Source: Dactylosporangium sp040689395
Lineage (GTDB): Bacteria > Actinomycetota > Actinomycetes > Mycobacteriales > Micromonosporaceae
NCBI RefSeq assembly: GCF_040689395.1
Contig: NZ_JBFAZX010000005.1
Coordinates: 310,001-374,000 of the forward strand
Reading direction: 5' to 3'
Length of the DNA: 64,000 nt
The notes below the pieces were generated by a model. That model did not search any database and had not been told where the DNA came from. It was given only the letters and a program-made list of their open reading frames with translations. Both the position numbers and the translations under genes were made by a program. Positions within the stretch are counted from its first letter, which is position 1. Each line of letters begins with the position of its first letter. This document shows positions 49,970 through 58,261 of the stretch, one piece after another.

Positions 49970-50201
49970 GCGTTCCCCCTCATAGTCGTTGGCGCTAGGC
50001 TGCTGGCCGGTGGCCGACCAGTGTCGGAGACGCGCAAGCTTAGAACAGTTTCTCTGAATCCCGAGCCGGCCGCCAAAGAACCTAGCCGTCCAGGCCACAC
50101 GGCGGTAAACGACATAGTAAAAAGTCCGACAGACCACGGGGGCCGTTTTCCACGGCTTCTAGAATCACACACTGCCCGCTCAAGCCTTCGGGAGCTAGCT
50201 C

Positions 50202-51233
50202 ATGCGCGTACTCGTCACGGGCCACGACGGATACATCGGCAGCGTCCTGGTGCCGTTACTCACCGAAGCCGGGCACGAGGTCGTCGGCCTCGACACCGGG
50301 CTGTTCGCGGACTGCGTGCTCGGTCCGGCGCCCGAGGAGGTCAAGACGCTCCGCGTCGACCTGCGTGACGTGGAGCCGCAGCACGTGACCGGCTTCGACG
50401 CGGTGATCCATCTCGCCGCGCTGTGCAACGACCCGCTGGGCAACCTCAACCCCGACCTGACGTACGACGTCAACCACCGCTCGACGCTGCGGCTGGCCCG
50501 CGCGGCCAAGGCCGCGGGCGTGGAGCGCTTCCTGTTCTCGTCGTCGTGCTCGCTGTACGGCAAGGGCGAGGACGACACCCCGCTGGACGAGACGGCCGGC
50601 TTCCAGCCGGTGACGCCGTACGGCGAGTCGAAGATCCTCTCCGAGCAGGGCCTGCTGGAACTGGCCGACGACGACTTCTCGCCGGTCTTCCTGCGCAACT
50701 CCACGGCGTACGGGTTCTCCCCGCGCCTGCGCGGCGACCTGGTGGTCAACGACTTCGCCGCGCACGCGCTGCTGACCGGCAAGGTGGTGCTGCTGTCCGA
50801 CGGCATGGCGTGGCGGCCGCTCATCCACATCGAGGACATCTCGACGGCGTTCCTGGCGCTCATGGAGGTCGACCGCGGCCGGGTGCACGCCAAGGCGTAC
50901 AACATCGGGCGCACCAGCGAGAACTACCTCATCCGCGACGTGGCCAACCTGGTCGCCGAGGTCGTGCCTGGCAGCGAGCCCACCTTCGCCGAGGGCGCCG
51001 GCGCGGACCTGCGCAACTATCGCGTGACGTGCGACCTCATCGAGCGCGAGATCCCCGAGTTCCAGCCGAAGTGGAACGTCAAGCTCGGCGTCGAGCAGCT
51101 CATCGAGGCCTACCAGCGGCACGGGCTGACCATCGAGCAGTTCGCCAGCGAGACCCACCAGCGGATCAAGCGGATCAAGGCGCTGATCGCGGCGGGCAAG
51201 CTCGACAACAACCTGCGCTGGACGAACGCGTGA
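50202..51233 (+). CDS. NAD-dependent sugar epimerase/dehydratase (extended SDR)
   Basis: The protein is 343 aa. The Rossmann glycine motif is VTGHDGYIGS at 5-14, and the active site is SSSCSLYG plus YGESK (YxxxK). C-terminal substrate-domain motifs include AWRPLIHIEDIS. It probably epimerises, dehydrates or reduces a nucleotide sugar for the surface glycan. It is the first gene of a two-gene plus-strand operon, divergent from the C-methyltransferase over 232 bp; its stop overlaps the next gene (GTGA). Confidence 0.92.
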   Translation: MRVLVTGHDGYIGSVLVPLLTEAGHEVVGLDTGLFADCVLGPAPEEVKTLRVDLRDVEPQHVTGFDAVIHLAALCNDPLGNLNPDLTYDVNHRSTLRLARAAKAAGVERFLFSSSCSLYGKGEDDTPLDETAGFQPVTPYGESKILSEQGLLELADDDFSPVFLRNSTAYGFSPRLRGDLVVNDFAAHALLTGKVVLLSDGMAWRPLIHIEDISTAFLALMEVDRGRVHAKAYNIGRTSENYLIRDVANLVAEVVPGSEPTFAEGAGADLRNYRVTCDLIEREIPEFQPKWNVKLGVEQLIEAYQRHGLTIEQFASETHQRIKRIKALIAAGKLDNNLRWTNA

Positions 51234-52444
51234 CCGCGCCGACCGAAGTCCAGGCCGAGCGCCTCCAGCACCGCGTCTGCGATTCCTGCGGCGAGGACCG
51301 GCTCGTCCCGTTCGCCGACCTGGGCGAGATCCCGGTGCTGTGCGGCGTGCACTGGGAGGCGCACGGCGACGCGGTGGCCTCACCGGTCGGCCGGATGCTG
51401 CTGGCCGCCTGCCCGCGCTGCGCCTACGTGCGCAACATCGCGTTCGAGGCGGACAAGCTCGTCTACGACACCACGATGGACACCAACCTGCACTTCTCCC
51501 CCGCGTTCCAGAAGTTCTCGGCGGAGCTGGTGCGCAGCCTCAACGAGCGGTACGACCTGAGCGGCAAGCTGGTGCTGGACATCGGCTGCGGGCAGGGCGA
51601 GTTCCTGCGCGAGCTCACCCATGCCAGCGGCGCGCGGGGGGTCGGCTACGACGCCATGTACGCCGGCGAGGAGGGCGAGCAGGGCGACGCCACGTTCCAC
51701 TGCGGGTTCGCCCCGCGCGGCGGCGGCCTGCCGAAGTACGACTTCTTCACCTCCCGGCACTGGTTCGAGCACATCGACGACCCCTACGAGTTCCTCGTCG
51801 ACCTGCGCGAGCAGGCGAAGGGGCGCGAGGTGTTCGGCTACGTCGAGGTGCCCGACGCCGTCTACGACCTCGCCACCGCCGGGTGGGAGGTCATCTACCC
51901 GCACGTGTCGTACTTCGACGCCTACTCGCTGGCCAGCATCTTCGGCCGCGCGGGCTGGACGGTGGAGTCGACCGGCACCCTGTTCTCCGGCATGTTCCGG
52001 TACATCGAGGTCTCGGCCAACCGGCCGCGCGCCGGCGGCCACGTCGCGCACACCGGCGAGCTGCCCTCGCTGCGCGCGCGGGACAAGCAGCTCGCCGCGA
52101 TCGCCGGCTTCGCCGAACGCCACCACGCCGAGCGGCAGAAGTGGCGGGACACGATCGCCCGGCTCGACGCCGAGGGCGCCCGCCCGGTGCTGTGGGGCGC
52201 GGGCTCGCGGGGCGTGCAGTTCCTGACCCTCGCCGACCGGGAGCTGGCGCTGGCCGGCGTGGTGGACCTCAACCCGCGCAAGTGGGGCCGATTCCTGCCG
52301 GTCACCGGCCACCGGGTCGACCCGCCGTCGACGCTGACCTCGCTGCAGCCGAAAGCGGTCGTCATCACCAACCCGGCGTACAGGGAAGAAATCGCCAAAT
52401 CCCTGGCGGATCTCGGCGTCACCGCCGAAATCCTCGTCGCATAA
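51230..52444 (+). CDS. Second sugar methyltransferase, NovU/TylC3-related
   Basis: The protein is 404 aa from GTG 51230, overlapping the SDR stop. The N-terminal zinc motif is CDSCG with a downstream CPRC. The SAM site is LVLDIGCGQGEFLRELT. The C-terminal nucleotide-like domain has VLWGAGSRGVQFL. It shares domain order with the methyltransferase at 48737, but the catalytic YHEH is replaced by SRHWFEHIDDP. It may use a different sugar position or have lost one step. A strong terminator follows 16 bp after the stop. Confidence 0.87.
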   Translation: MTAPTEVQAERLQHRVCDSCGEDRLVPFADLGEIPVLCGVHWEAHGDAVASPVGRMLLAACPRCAYVRNIAFEADKLVYDTTMDTNLHFSPAFQKFSAELVRSLNERYDLSGKLVLDIGCGQGEFLRELTHASGARGVGYDAMYAGEEGEQGDATFHCGFAPRGGGLPKYDFFTSRHWFEHIDDPYEFLVDLREQAKGREVFGYVEVPDAVYDLATAGWEVIYPHVSYFDAYSLASIFGRAGWTVESTGTLFSGMFRYIEVSANRPRAGGHVAHTGELPSLRARDKQLAAIAGFAERHHAERQKWRDTIARLDAEGARPVLWGAGSRGVQFLTLADRELALAGVVDLNPRKWGRFLPVTGHRVDPPSTLTSLQPKAVVITNPAYREEIAKSLADLGVTAEILVA

Positions 52445-52459
52445 CGGCCAAGCGCCGAC

Positions 52460-52503
52460 AAGGCCCCGCATTCCTCGCAGCAGTGCCAGGAATGCGGGGC
52501 CTT
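52460..52503 (+). terminator. Perfect 16-bp hairpin terminator after the SDR-methyltransferase operon
   Basis: Arms AAGGCCCCGCATTCCT (52460-52475) and its exact complement (52488-52503) enclose a 12-nt loop. The right arm ends in CCTT. It is placed 15 bp after the stop at 52444. Confidence 0.9.
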
Positions 52504-52952
52504 CAGCGTCAGCAATGTGACAGATCCACATGTGTCGGCGGACGCCACCATGCGGCGACTCGCGGGCGGCGCTGCCGTTGCCCAGTTCGGCGAGACCACC
52601 GTCGTCCGCGCGTTCTTCGAAGTAGTGTTCTCCGCAGAAACGCCGACATCGCCGTCACCTGGACGGACATGGACGGACACTGACGGGGTGATCTTCTACC
52701 CGCCGGCGAGGGCCGAAGCCGTACACGGGGATGGTTCGGAATTGATCCGGAATATCCACTGAAATGCCGTCCGGCCCCGGACCGGCGGGGTTTCCGCTGT
52801 TTCCGTACACCGGTTGCCGCGTTCGCCCGCGCTCGCGTAACGTCACGACGGCGCTCACCGAAAGAGGGAGGTGCGCCGGGTCGGATCGATGACGGCGATG
52901 TCGACATTCGCCAGGGATCAACCTTCAATGCCCAACGGGAGGAAGGAGCAAG
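52504..52952. other. 449-bp intergenic region before the beta-helix gene
   Basis: No convincing gene. An 81-codon plus-strand ORF (52517-52762) has no start signal or family. The stretch holds a short repeat (GGACGGACA twice near 52663-52682) and a GC inverted repeat near 52772-52792. An excellent GGGAGGAAGGAGC ribosome-binding region at 52937-52949 ends it. The promoter of the beta-helix gene must be here; I could not fix it. Confidence 0.5.
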
Positions 52953-54380
52953 ATGCCCGCGATTCGCCCGCCGGACCGGCCCTTTTCGGGGGACCGGCCC
53001 GAAGGCTGGCCACATGATGAGCCGTCCGTCCCACCCGCGCGGCCGCGACGGAGCGAGCCCCCGGACGCGTATGACGACCGAACCGAAGGCTGGGCGGCCA
53101 CCGGCGAACAGACCATCCCAACGGGCCCACCGGGCATCAGGCCGCCGCGCCGCGGCCCCACGGGTGCGAACGAGCCCCGAACCGGGAGCTGGGCCACCAG
53201 TGAGCTCACCGCCGCGCCGACGGGACGGCCGCCGATCGGATCGCCGCCACGAGGCTCCCTCGCCCGGGAGTTGCGCCGGCCGCGCATCTGGCTGATCGCC
53301 GCGCTCGTCGTGGGCATCGCCCTCACCACGGTGTACGTGGCCGACTGGGTGCGCCAGCCGCGCCCGACCGCCGCGAGCGGTGACGCCTCCGCGACCACTA
53401 CTCAGGCCCCCGGCAGCGCACTGATGCCCGGCGCCATCGCGTCCGCGTCCGCCTCCTCGTCCACATCCGCGTCCACATCCGCGTCCGCGTCCGCTTCGGC
53501 GTCCGGATCGAAGCCGGCCTCGGCCGGCGCCAGCGCCGGGAACTCCACCGAGGCCGCGGCCAGCCCGCGCATCGGCGGCGCCTGGCCCGGCCCCGGCAAC
53601 ACCGGCGTGCCCAGCGGCACGCAGCTGACCACCTACACCGGGCCCTGCACCATCACCAAGGCCGGCACGGTGATCGACGCGAAGACGATCAACTGCGACC
53701 TCAACGTCAAGGCCGCGAACGTCACCGTCAAACGCAGCAAGATCAACGGTGGGGTCCTCGTGGACACCGACCTGTCCGATTCGCGCGGGTGGTTCCTCAC
53801 GCTCGCCGACTCCGAGGTCGATGCTGGACTACGGCAGAACGCGGCCGTGAGCTACGGCAACATGACCATCGTGCGCAGCAACATCCACGGCGGCCAGACC
53901 AGCGTCCAGTGCGGCGAGCACGCGCTGTCGTGCACGGTGCAGGACTCGTGGCTGCACGGCCAGCGCATCCCCAGCGACGGGAACTGGCACCTGGGCGGCT
54001 TCCTGTCCAACGGCGGTCGCAACATCCGCATCAAGCACAACACCATCGTCTGCGACGCGCCGGTCACCTCGGTCGGCGAGGGCTGCACCGGCGACCTGAA
54101 CCTCTTCGGCGACTTCGCGGTCATCTCCGACGTGATCGCCGACAGCAACTTCCTGGGCGCCAACACGGCTTCGTCCTACTGCCTGTACGCCGGCGACACG
54201 ACCTCCAAGCCCTACCCGCGCGCCAACAACGTCCACATCATCAACAACGTGTTCCAGATCGGCACCAACCGCAAGTGCGGCGGCTACGGCCCGGTCAGCG
54301 GCTTCAACACCAACGGCACCGGCAACGTCTGGAGCAACAACACCTGGGAGGACGGCACCCCGGTCAAGCCGGAGAACTAG
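52953..54380 (+). CDS. Membrane-anchored right-handed beta-helix surface protein
   Basis: In this 475-aa protein the N-terminal 110 residues are cytoplasmic, Pro/Arg rich and disordered. A signal-anchor helix lies at about 112-130 (WLIAALVVGIALTTVYVADW). A Ser/Ala linker (about 160-210) of SASAS-type repeats spaces the domain from the membrane. The rest is a parallel beta-helix with recurrent N-I/V-x-I/V steps (NMTIVRSNIHGG, NIRIKHNTIVC, NVHIINNVFQIG) and several cysteines. Such folds bind or cleave polysaccharide; no catalytic residues of a named lyase family are clear. The position in a glycan locus suggests work on the product. Confidence 0.82.
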   Translation: MPAIRPPDRPFSGDRPEGWPHDEPSVPPARPRRSEPPDAYDDRTEGWAATGEQTIPTGPPGIRPPRRGPTGANEPRTGSWATSELTAAPTGRPPIGSPPRGSLARELRRPRIWLIAALVVGIALTTVYVADWVRQPRPTAASGDASATTTQAPGSALMPGAIASASASSSTSASTSASASASASGSKPASAGASAGNSTEAAASPRIGGAWPGPGNTGVPSGTQLTTYTGPCTITKAGTVIDAKTINCDLNVKAANVTVKRSKINGGVLVDTDLSDSRGWFLTLADSEVDAGLRQNAAVSYGNMTIVRSNIHGGQTSVQCGEHALSCTVQDSWLHGQRIPSDGNWHLGGFLSNGGRNIRIKHNTIVCDAPVTSVGEGCTGDLNLFGDFAVISDVIADSNFLGANTASSYCLYAGDTTSKPYPRANNVHIINNVFQIGTNRKCGGYGPVSGFNTNGTGNVWSNNTWEDGTPVKPEN

Positions 54381-54500
54381 GCCCCCAGCTCCCACGCACA
54401 TCCGTTTGGAGTCACGTGAGCACCCCCGACGTAACCACAGACTCGCAACCGGCACCCGGCACCTCGCCGGGGCCTGGCACAGACCGCCGGGAGGAGGCGC

Positions 54501-55415
54501 ATGTCGCCGCTGCATGACGTGCTCGTGTCCGTCGGCCTGCCGGTGCGCAACGGCGCGTCACGGCTGCTGGAGGTGACGCGCTCGGTCCTGGCCCAGGACC
54601 ACGAGAACCTCGAGCTGGTCATCTCCGACAACGCGTCGACGGACAACACCGAGGAGGTCTGCCGCGCGCTCGCCGCGGAGGACCCCCGGGTCGTCTATCA
54701 CCGCAACCCCGAGAACATCGGCCTGATGAACAACTTCGTCGCGGCGATGGGGCGGGCCCGCGGCACGTTCTTCCGCTGGATCGGCGACGACGACTGGCTT
54801 GCGCCGAACTACATCTCCCGCTGCCTGGAGGTCGTCGCCGGCGACGACCGGCTGGCGCTCGTCACCACCGGCGCCGAGTTCCACGGCGACGACGGGGTGG
54901 TGCGCACCGGCGAGTACCACGGCGAGGCGCTGCGCTCCGACGACCCGATCGAGCGGCTCACCGAGATGCTGCGCCTGCTCAACGACAGCTACCTGGTCAT
55001 CGACCCCCTCTACGCGCTGATGCGGCGCGAGGCGATCGCCCCGATCCCCCGGCGCAACATGCTGCGCGAGGACCAGGTCTTCGCCACGAAGATGGCGCTG
55101 GCCGGGCCGTGGGGGCACGTCAACGAGCCGCTGTACAAGCGCGGATACCGCGACGAGAAGCGCCCGGAGCTGGTCCGGCGTCTCGGCGTGCCCGCCTGGA
55201 CGGCCCGCGCGGCGACCACCCTGCAGGGCCGCGAGATGCTGCGGTATCTCAGCGAGGTGCCGGGCCTCAGCCCGGAACAGCGCCGCCGGGCCAGGGCCGC
55301 GGTGCGCAAGTGGTACATCGACCGCCAGCAGCTCGTGATCGCCCGCCGCAGCCGGCGGCTGGCGCAGGTCGTCGGCCTCGGCGGCCCGCGCAGCACGGCC
55401 GAGCAGCCCGGCTGA
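54501..55415 (+). CDS. Family 2 glycosyltransferase
   Basis: The protein is 304 aa. ATG 54501 is preceded by GGGAGGAGGCGC. The GT-A fold has SVGLPVRNGASRLLEVTRSV, SDNASTDNTEEVC and the metal-binding DDDW in RWIGDDDWLAPNYISRC. A later acidic segment REDQVFATKMAL resembles the acceptor/base region. It has no membrane helix and acts at the inner face of the membrane on lipid-linked sugars. A short GTG ORF (54416-54517) overlaps its start but looks unlikely to be real. Confidence 0.93.
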   Translation: MSPLHDVLVSVGLPVRNGASRLLEVTRSVLAQDHENLELVISDNASTDNTEEVCRALAAEDPRVVYHRNPENIGLMNNFVAAMGRARGTFFRWIGDDDWLAPNYISRCLEVVAGDDRLALVTTGAEFHGDDGVVRTGEYHGEALRSDDPIERLTEMLRLLNDSYLVIDPLYALMRREAIAPIPRRNMLREDQVFATKMALAGPWGHVNEPLYKRGYRDEKRPELVRRLGVPAWTARAATTLQGREMLRYLSEVPGLSPEQRRRARAAVRKWYIDRQQLVIARRSRRLAQVVGLGGPRSTAEQPG

Positions 55416-55431
55416 GCCGAAGCCAGACATG

Positions 55432-55464
55432 CGAACGCCCGGCCGGGATGCGGCCGGGCGTTCG
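55432..55464. terminator. 13-bp hairpin between convergent glycosyltransferase and ligase genes
   Basis: CGAACGCCCGGCC (55432-55444) and its perfect complement (55452-55464) form a hairpin with a 7-nt loop, then TCGTTT on the plus strand. It serves the convergent pair ending at 55415 and 55479. Confidence 0.85.
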
Positions 55465-55478
55465 TCGTTTCCGGGGCG

Positions 55479-57248
55479 CTACTTCCTCTCGTCCGCCACG
55501 ACGATCAGGTTCACCAGGAAGGCCACCGTGGTCGCCGCGGCGCCGTGCTCGCCCTTGAGCAGCCCGTCCAGCCACTGCCGGTCCACCACGGGGCTGTCAT
55601 ACAGCGCGGCGCAGGCCGACGGCTCCGCGCGCCAGTGCGCCAGCACCAGTGCGCTCACCTCCGCCGCGCCGAGCTGCGGCTTGCGGGCGTTGGTGAGCCG
55701 CTGGCGCACCTTGCCGGCCGCCTTGCGGGCGGTGGCCGCGGCGACCGTCATCCGGGTCGCCACGCTGCGGCGGCCGAGCCGGGCGGGGACCAGGCCGGTG
55801 TCGAGCGGGATGCGGGCCAGCTCCGGGTCGAGGCGGCTCATCAGCCGGCCCAGCAGCAGCGAGTCGCGCTTGTCGGCCGGCGCCACGGCGAGCGCCAGCT
55901 CGATGAAGCGCCGGTCGAACATGGGGTTGACGAAGTGCCGCCGGACGCCGGCGAATGTGCCGTGCGCGGCCGACCAGCGGTGCATGCGGTGGTACAGGTA
56001 GAACTGGTCGGTGGCGCGCAGCCAGTCCCCGGCCGGGAACAGCTCGGCGAGGGTCTTGTGGGTGTGCTCCTGAGCCGCGGCGTGGAAATCGCGGTCGAGT
56101 GCCGCCGCCTCCACCGACTCGTTGCTGAACAGCCGCCAGCGCGCCAGCCGGTCCACCAGCGCGGGGGCGGTCTGCGCGCCGACGGGCTGCCCTGCGTAGT
56201 AGAAGCCGCGGGCCACCTCGCCGCCGAGGCCGGAGAGGCGGTGGCCCTGGTCGAGGCGCGCCTCGACGGTCAGCAGCGGGGCCAGCGCCATCGGGCTGCC
56301 CAGGCACTCCAGGCCCTTCGCGGCGACGAGCGACAGCGCGTGGGCGTGCTCGGGGCTGGGCGGTGCGTGCTCGTCGAGCCGGTACACCTCGTGGCGGATC
56401 CCGTACCGACGGGCCAGCCGGGCCGCGATCACCACGTCGGGGCTGGTTTCGGCGCCCAGGGTGAGCGCCCGCATGCCCTGGCGCTGCTTCTGCGGGGTGG
56501 CGCCGAGCAGGATCCGCGAGTCGTGGCCACCGGTGAGCTGCAGCACCGACTCCGGGTGCGCCTCCAGGTAGCCGCTCTGCCAGCGGACCAGGATGTCGGC
56601 CATCTCGGCGACCGCGTCTTCCAGCGCCGGCGCCGGGCCGTCCTGGCTCACGGGTTCCGCGTATTGCCGCAGCCGCAGCGCCCCGCCCTCAAGGGTGGCG
56701 ATCGTGGCCGGCGGGAAGGCGCGGACGCCCTCGAAGATGGTCTGGTCGTGGATCTGCCAGCCCATCATCGCCTGGGTGCCGAGCCCGTCTCGGTCGAGGC
56801 CTGCGCCGGACAGCGCCGCCAGCGCGCGGGCGCTGGTGGAGACCGCGGCCACGCCCTCGCCCCTCCACCAGAAGAGCTGGCGGAACCCGAGCCAGTCGTT
56901 GGCGACCGTGATCGGCCCGCCCGGGCGCTCACGGTGCGCGGCCGCGAACGGCGGCAGCACCTCGGTGAGCCCCGGCCCGCCGTCGAGCATGGCGACGAGG
57001 TCGGCGGTGGACAGGTCGGTGTCGCGGGTGCGCAACATGCGGCTCAGCACGACGGTGAAGGCGCCCCCGGGCGGCCCCGGCAGGTCGGTGTCGTCGGCGT
57101 CGGTGAAGGCCACCCAGCCGTCGGGTGCCTCGTCGACCCGGGCGACGGAGACGTCGTCGTCGGCGAGGCAGGCCAACGCCGCCTCGACCGGGCGGCGCAG
57201 ACGTTCGGCTGCTTGCGGTGCGGTGGAGACGGCGAGAAAGGCTCTCAT
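55479..57248 (-). CDS. Asparagine-synthetase-like ligase lacking the glutaminase cysteine
   Basis: The protein is 589 aa from ATG 57248. The N-terminal 200 residues keep the Ntn-type layout of AsnB (DWLGFRQLFWW, then FPPATIATLEGG), but the second residue is Arg, so the Cys nucleophile for glutamine hydrolysis is absent. The C-terminal synthetase domain has the PP-loop variant LQLTGGHDSR (SGGxDS family) and GLGGEVARGFYY. It should adenylate a carboxylate and add an amine or other nucleophile. Related proteins act in lasso peptide cyclisation, but no lasso partner genes are here; modification of a surface glycan is more likely. Confidence 0.82.
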   Translation of the reverse strand: MRAFLAVSTAPQAAERLRRPVEAALACLADDDVSVARVDEAPDGWVAFTDADDTDLPGPPGGAFTVVLSRMLRTRDTDLSTADLVAMLDGGPGLTEVLPPFAAAHRERPGGPITVANDWLGFRQLFWWRGEGVAAVSTSARALAALSGAGLDRDGLGTQAMMGWQIHDQTIFEGVRAFPPATIATLEGGALRLRQYAEPVSQDGPAPALEDAVAEMADILVRWQSGYLEAHPESVLQLTGGHDSRILLGATPQKQRQGMRALTLGAETSPDVVIAARLARRYGIRHEVYRLDEHAPPSPEHAHALSLVAAKGLECLGSPMALAPLLTVEARLDQGHRLSGLGGEVARGFYYAGQPVGAQTAPALVDRLARWRLFSNESVEAAALDRDFHAAAQEHTHKTLAELFPAGDWLRATDQFYLYHRMHRWSAAHGTFAGVRRHFVNPMFDRRFIELALAVAPADKRDSLLLGRLMSRLDPELARIPLDTGLVPARLGRRSVATRMTVAAATARKAAGKVRQRLTNARKPQLGAAEVSALVLAHWRAEPSACAALYDSPVVDRQWLDGLLKGEHGAAATTVAFLVNLIVVADERK

Positions 57249-57391
57249 AGAAGCCCGAACGTACCCGGCCGCCGACCGGCTAACCAATAGGTTGATCGGT
57301 TATCCGTCAACGCTTTGGCCCGCTTCGCCGATCCGCGTCCGGCGGTTCGCAGGGCCGCTATCCTGTGCGTCGGCCTACGAGAGGTGGTTCG

Positions 57392-58261
57392 GTGAAGGCG
57401 CCCCTGGTCAGCATCGTCATTCCGGCGCACAACGAGGCCTCCGTGATCGGAAGGAACCTCGCCCGGCTGCTGGAGGGCACCGCGCCCGGCGAGTTCGACG
57501 TCATCGTGGTTCCCAACGCCTGCACCGATCGCACCGCCGAGGTGGCCGCCGCCGTTACGGGCGTCCGGGTGATCGAGTCGCCGATCCCCGGTAAGGTGCC
57601 GGCGCTGCGCCTCGGTGACGAGGCGTGCCTGACCTTCCCGCGCGTCTACCTCGACGCCGACGTGGAGCTCACCGCCGCGTCCGTGCGCGCGCTCGTCGCG
57701 GCGTGCGCGCGCCCCGGCGTGCTGGCCTGCTCCCCCGTGCCCGAGCTCGACCTGGCGCGGGTCGGGCGGCTCATCGGGCGCGTGCACCGGGTGCACGACC
57801 GGATGATGGCGCCGTTGCGCGCGCTGGCCGGCGCCGGCGTCTACGTGCTCACCGAGGCCGGCCACGCGCGGGTCTTCCCGATGCCGGACGTGATCTCCGA
57901 CGACGGCTGGGTGCACGCCAGCTTCGCACCGCACGAGCGCGCGGTGGTCGCCGAGGCGCGGTCGGTGGTACGCCCGGCCCGCACCGTCGGCGCGCACCTC
58001 GACCGGCGGGTCCGCGTCCGGCGCGGCAACCGGCAACTCGCCGCGCTCAGAGTCGGCCCTGATGGCTCCGGTGGCTCCAGCGCCTCGCCCAGCCTGGGCT
58101 CCCTGGTGCGGCTCGTCCGCCGCCGCACCGTCAGCCCCGTGGACGCCACCGCCTACCTGAGCGTGCTATTCCTCGATCGTGCCGTGAGCCGGCTGCGTCG
58201 AGACGACAGCGCCTGGGGCAGTGACGCCAGCACCCGCACCCCCGCGCTGAGCGGGGATTGA
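57392..58261 (+). CDS. Family 2 glycosyltransferase
   Basis: The protein is 289 aa from GTG 57392, with GAGAGG ahead of it. The GT-A core has VSIVIPAHNEASVIGRNLAR, VVPNACTDRTAEV and the DxD-like YLDADVEL. After about 240 the sequence is Arg/Ser rich and poorly conserved. The last 96 bp overlap the 3' end of the convergent family 4 glycosyltransferase gene. It probably transfers sugar to the polyprenyl-linked intermediate of the locus. Confidence 0.88.
   Translation: MKAPLVSIVIPAHNEASVIGRNLARLLEGTAPGEFDVIVVPNACTDRTAEVAAAVTGVRVIESPIPGKVPALRLGDEACLTFPRVYLDADVELTAASVRALVAACARPGVLACSPVPELDLARVGRLIGRVHRVHDRMMAPLRALAGAGVYVLTEAGHARVFPMPDVISDDGWVHASFAPHERAVVAEARSVVRPARTVGAHLDRRVRVRRGNRQLAALRVGPDGSGGSSASPSLGSLVRLVRRRTVSPVDATAYLSVLFLDRAVSRLRRDDSAWGSDASTRTPALSGD

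Noticed and set aside
52517..52762. 81-codon ORF in the gap before the beta-helix gene
   Set aside because: No start signal, no family, and composition like non-coding GC-rich DNA.
54416..54517. 33-codon GTG ORF with GGAG upstream, overlapping the start of the family 2 glycosyltransferase
   Set aside because: Pro/Thr low-complexity product; the glycosyltransferase has its own strong ribosome-binding site, and an overlap of 17 nt is not a typical coupling.
55479..57391. Lasso-peptide biosynthesis because of the asparagine-synthetase-like protein
   Set aside because: No precursor peptide, PqqD-like recognition protein, transglutaminase-type protease or dedicated ABC gene nearby; neighbours are glycosyltransferases.
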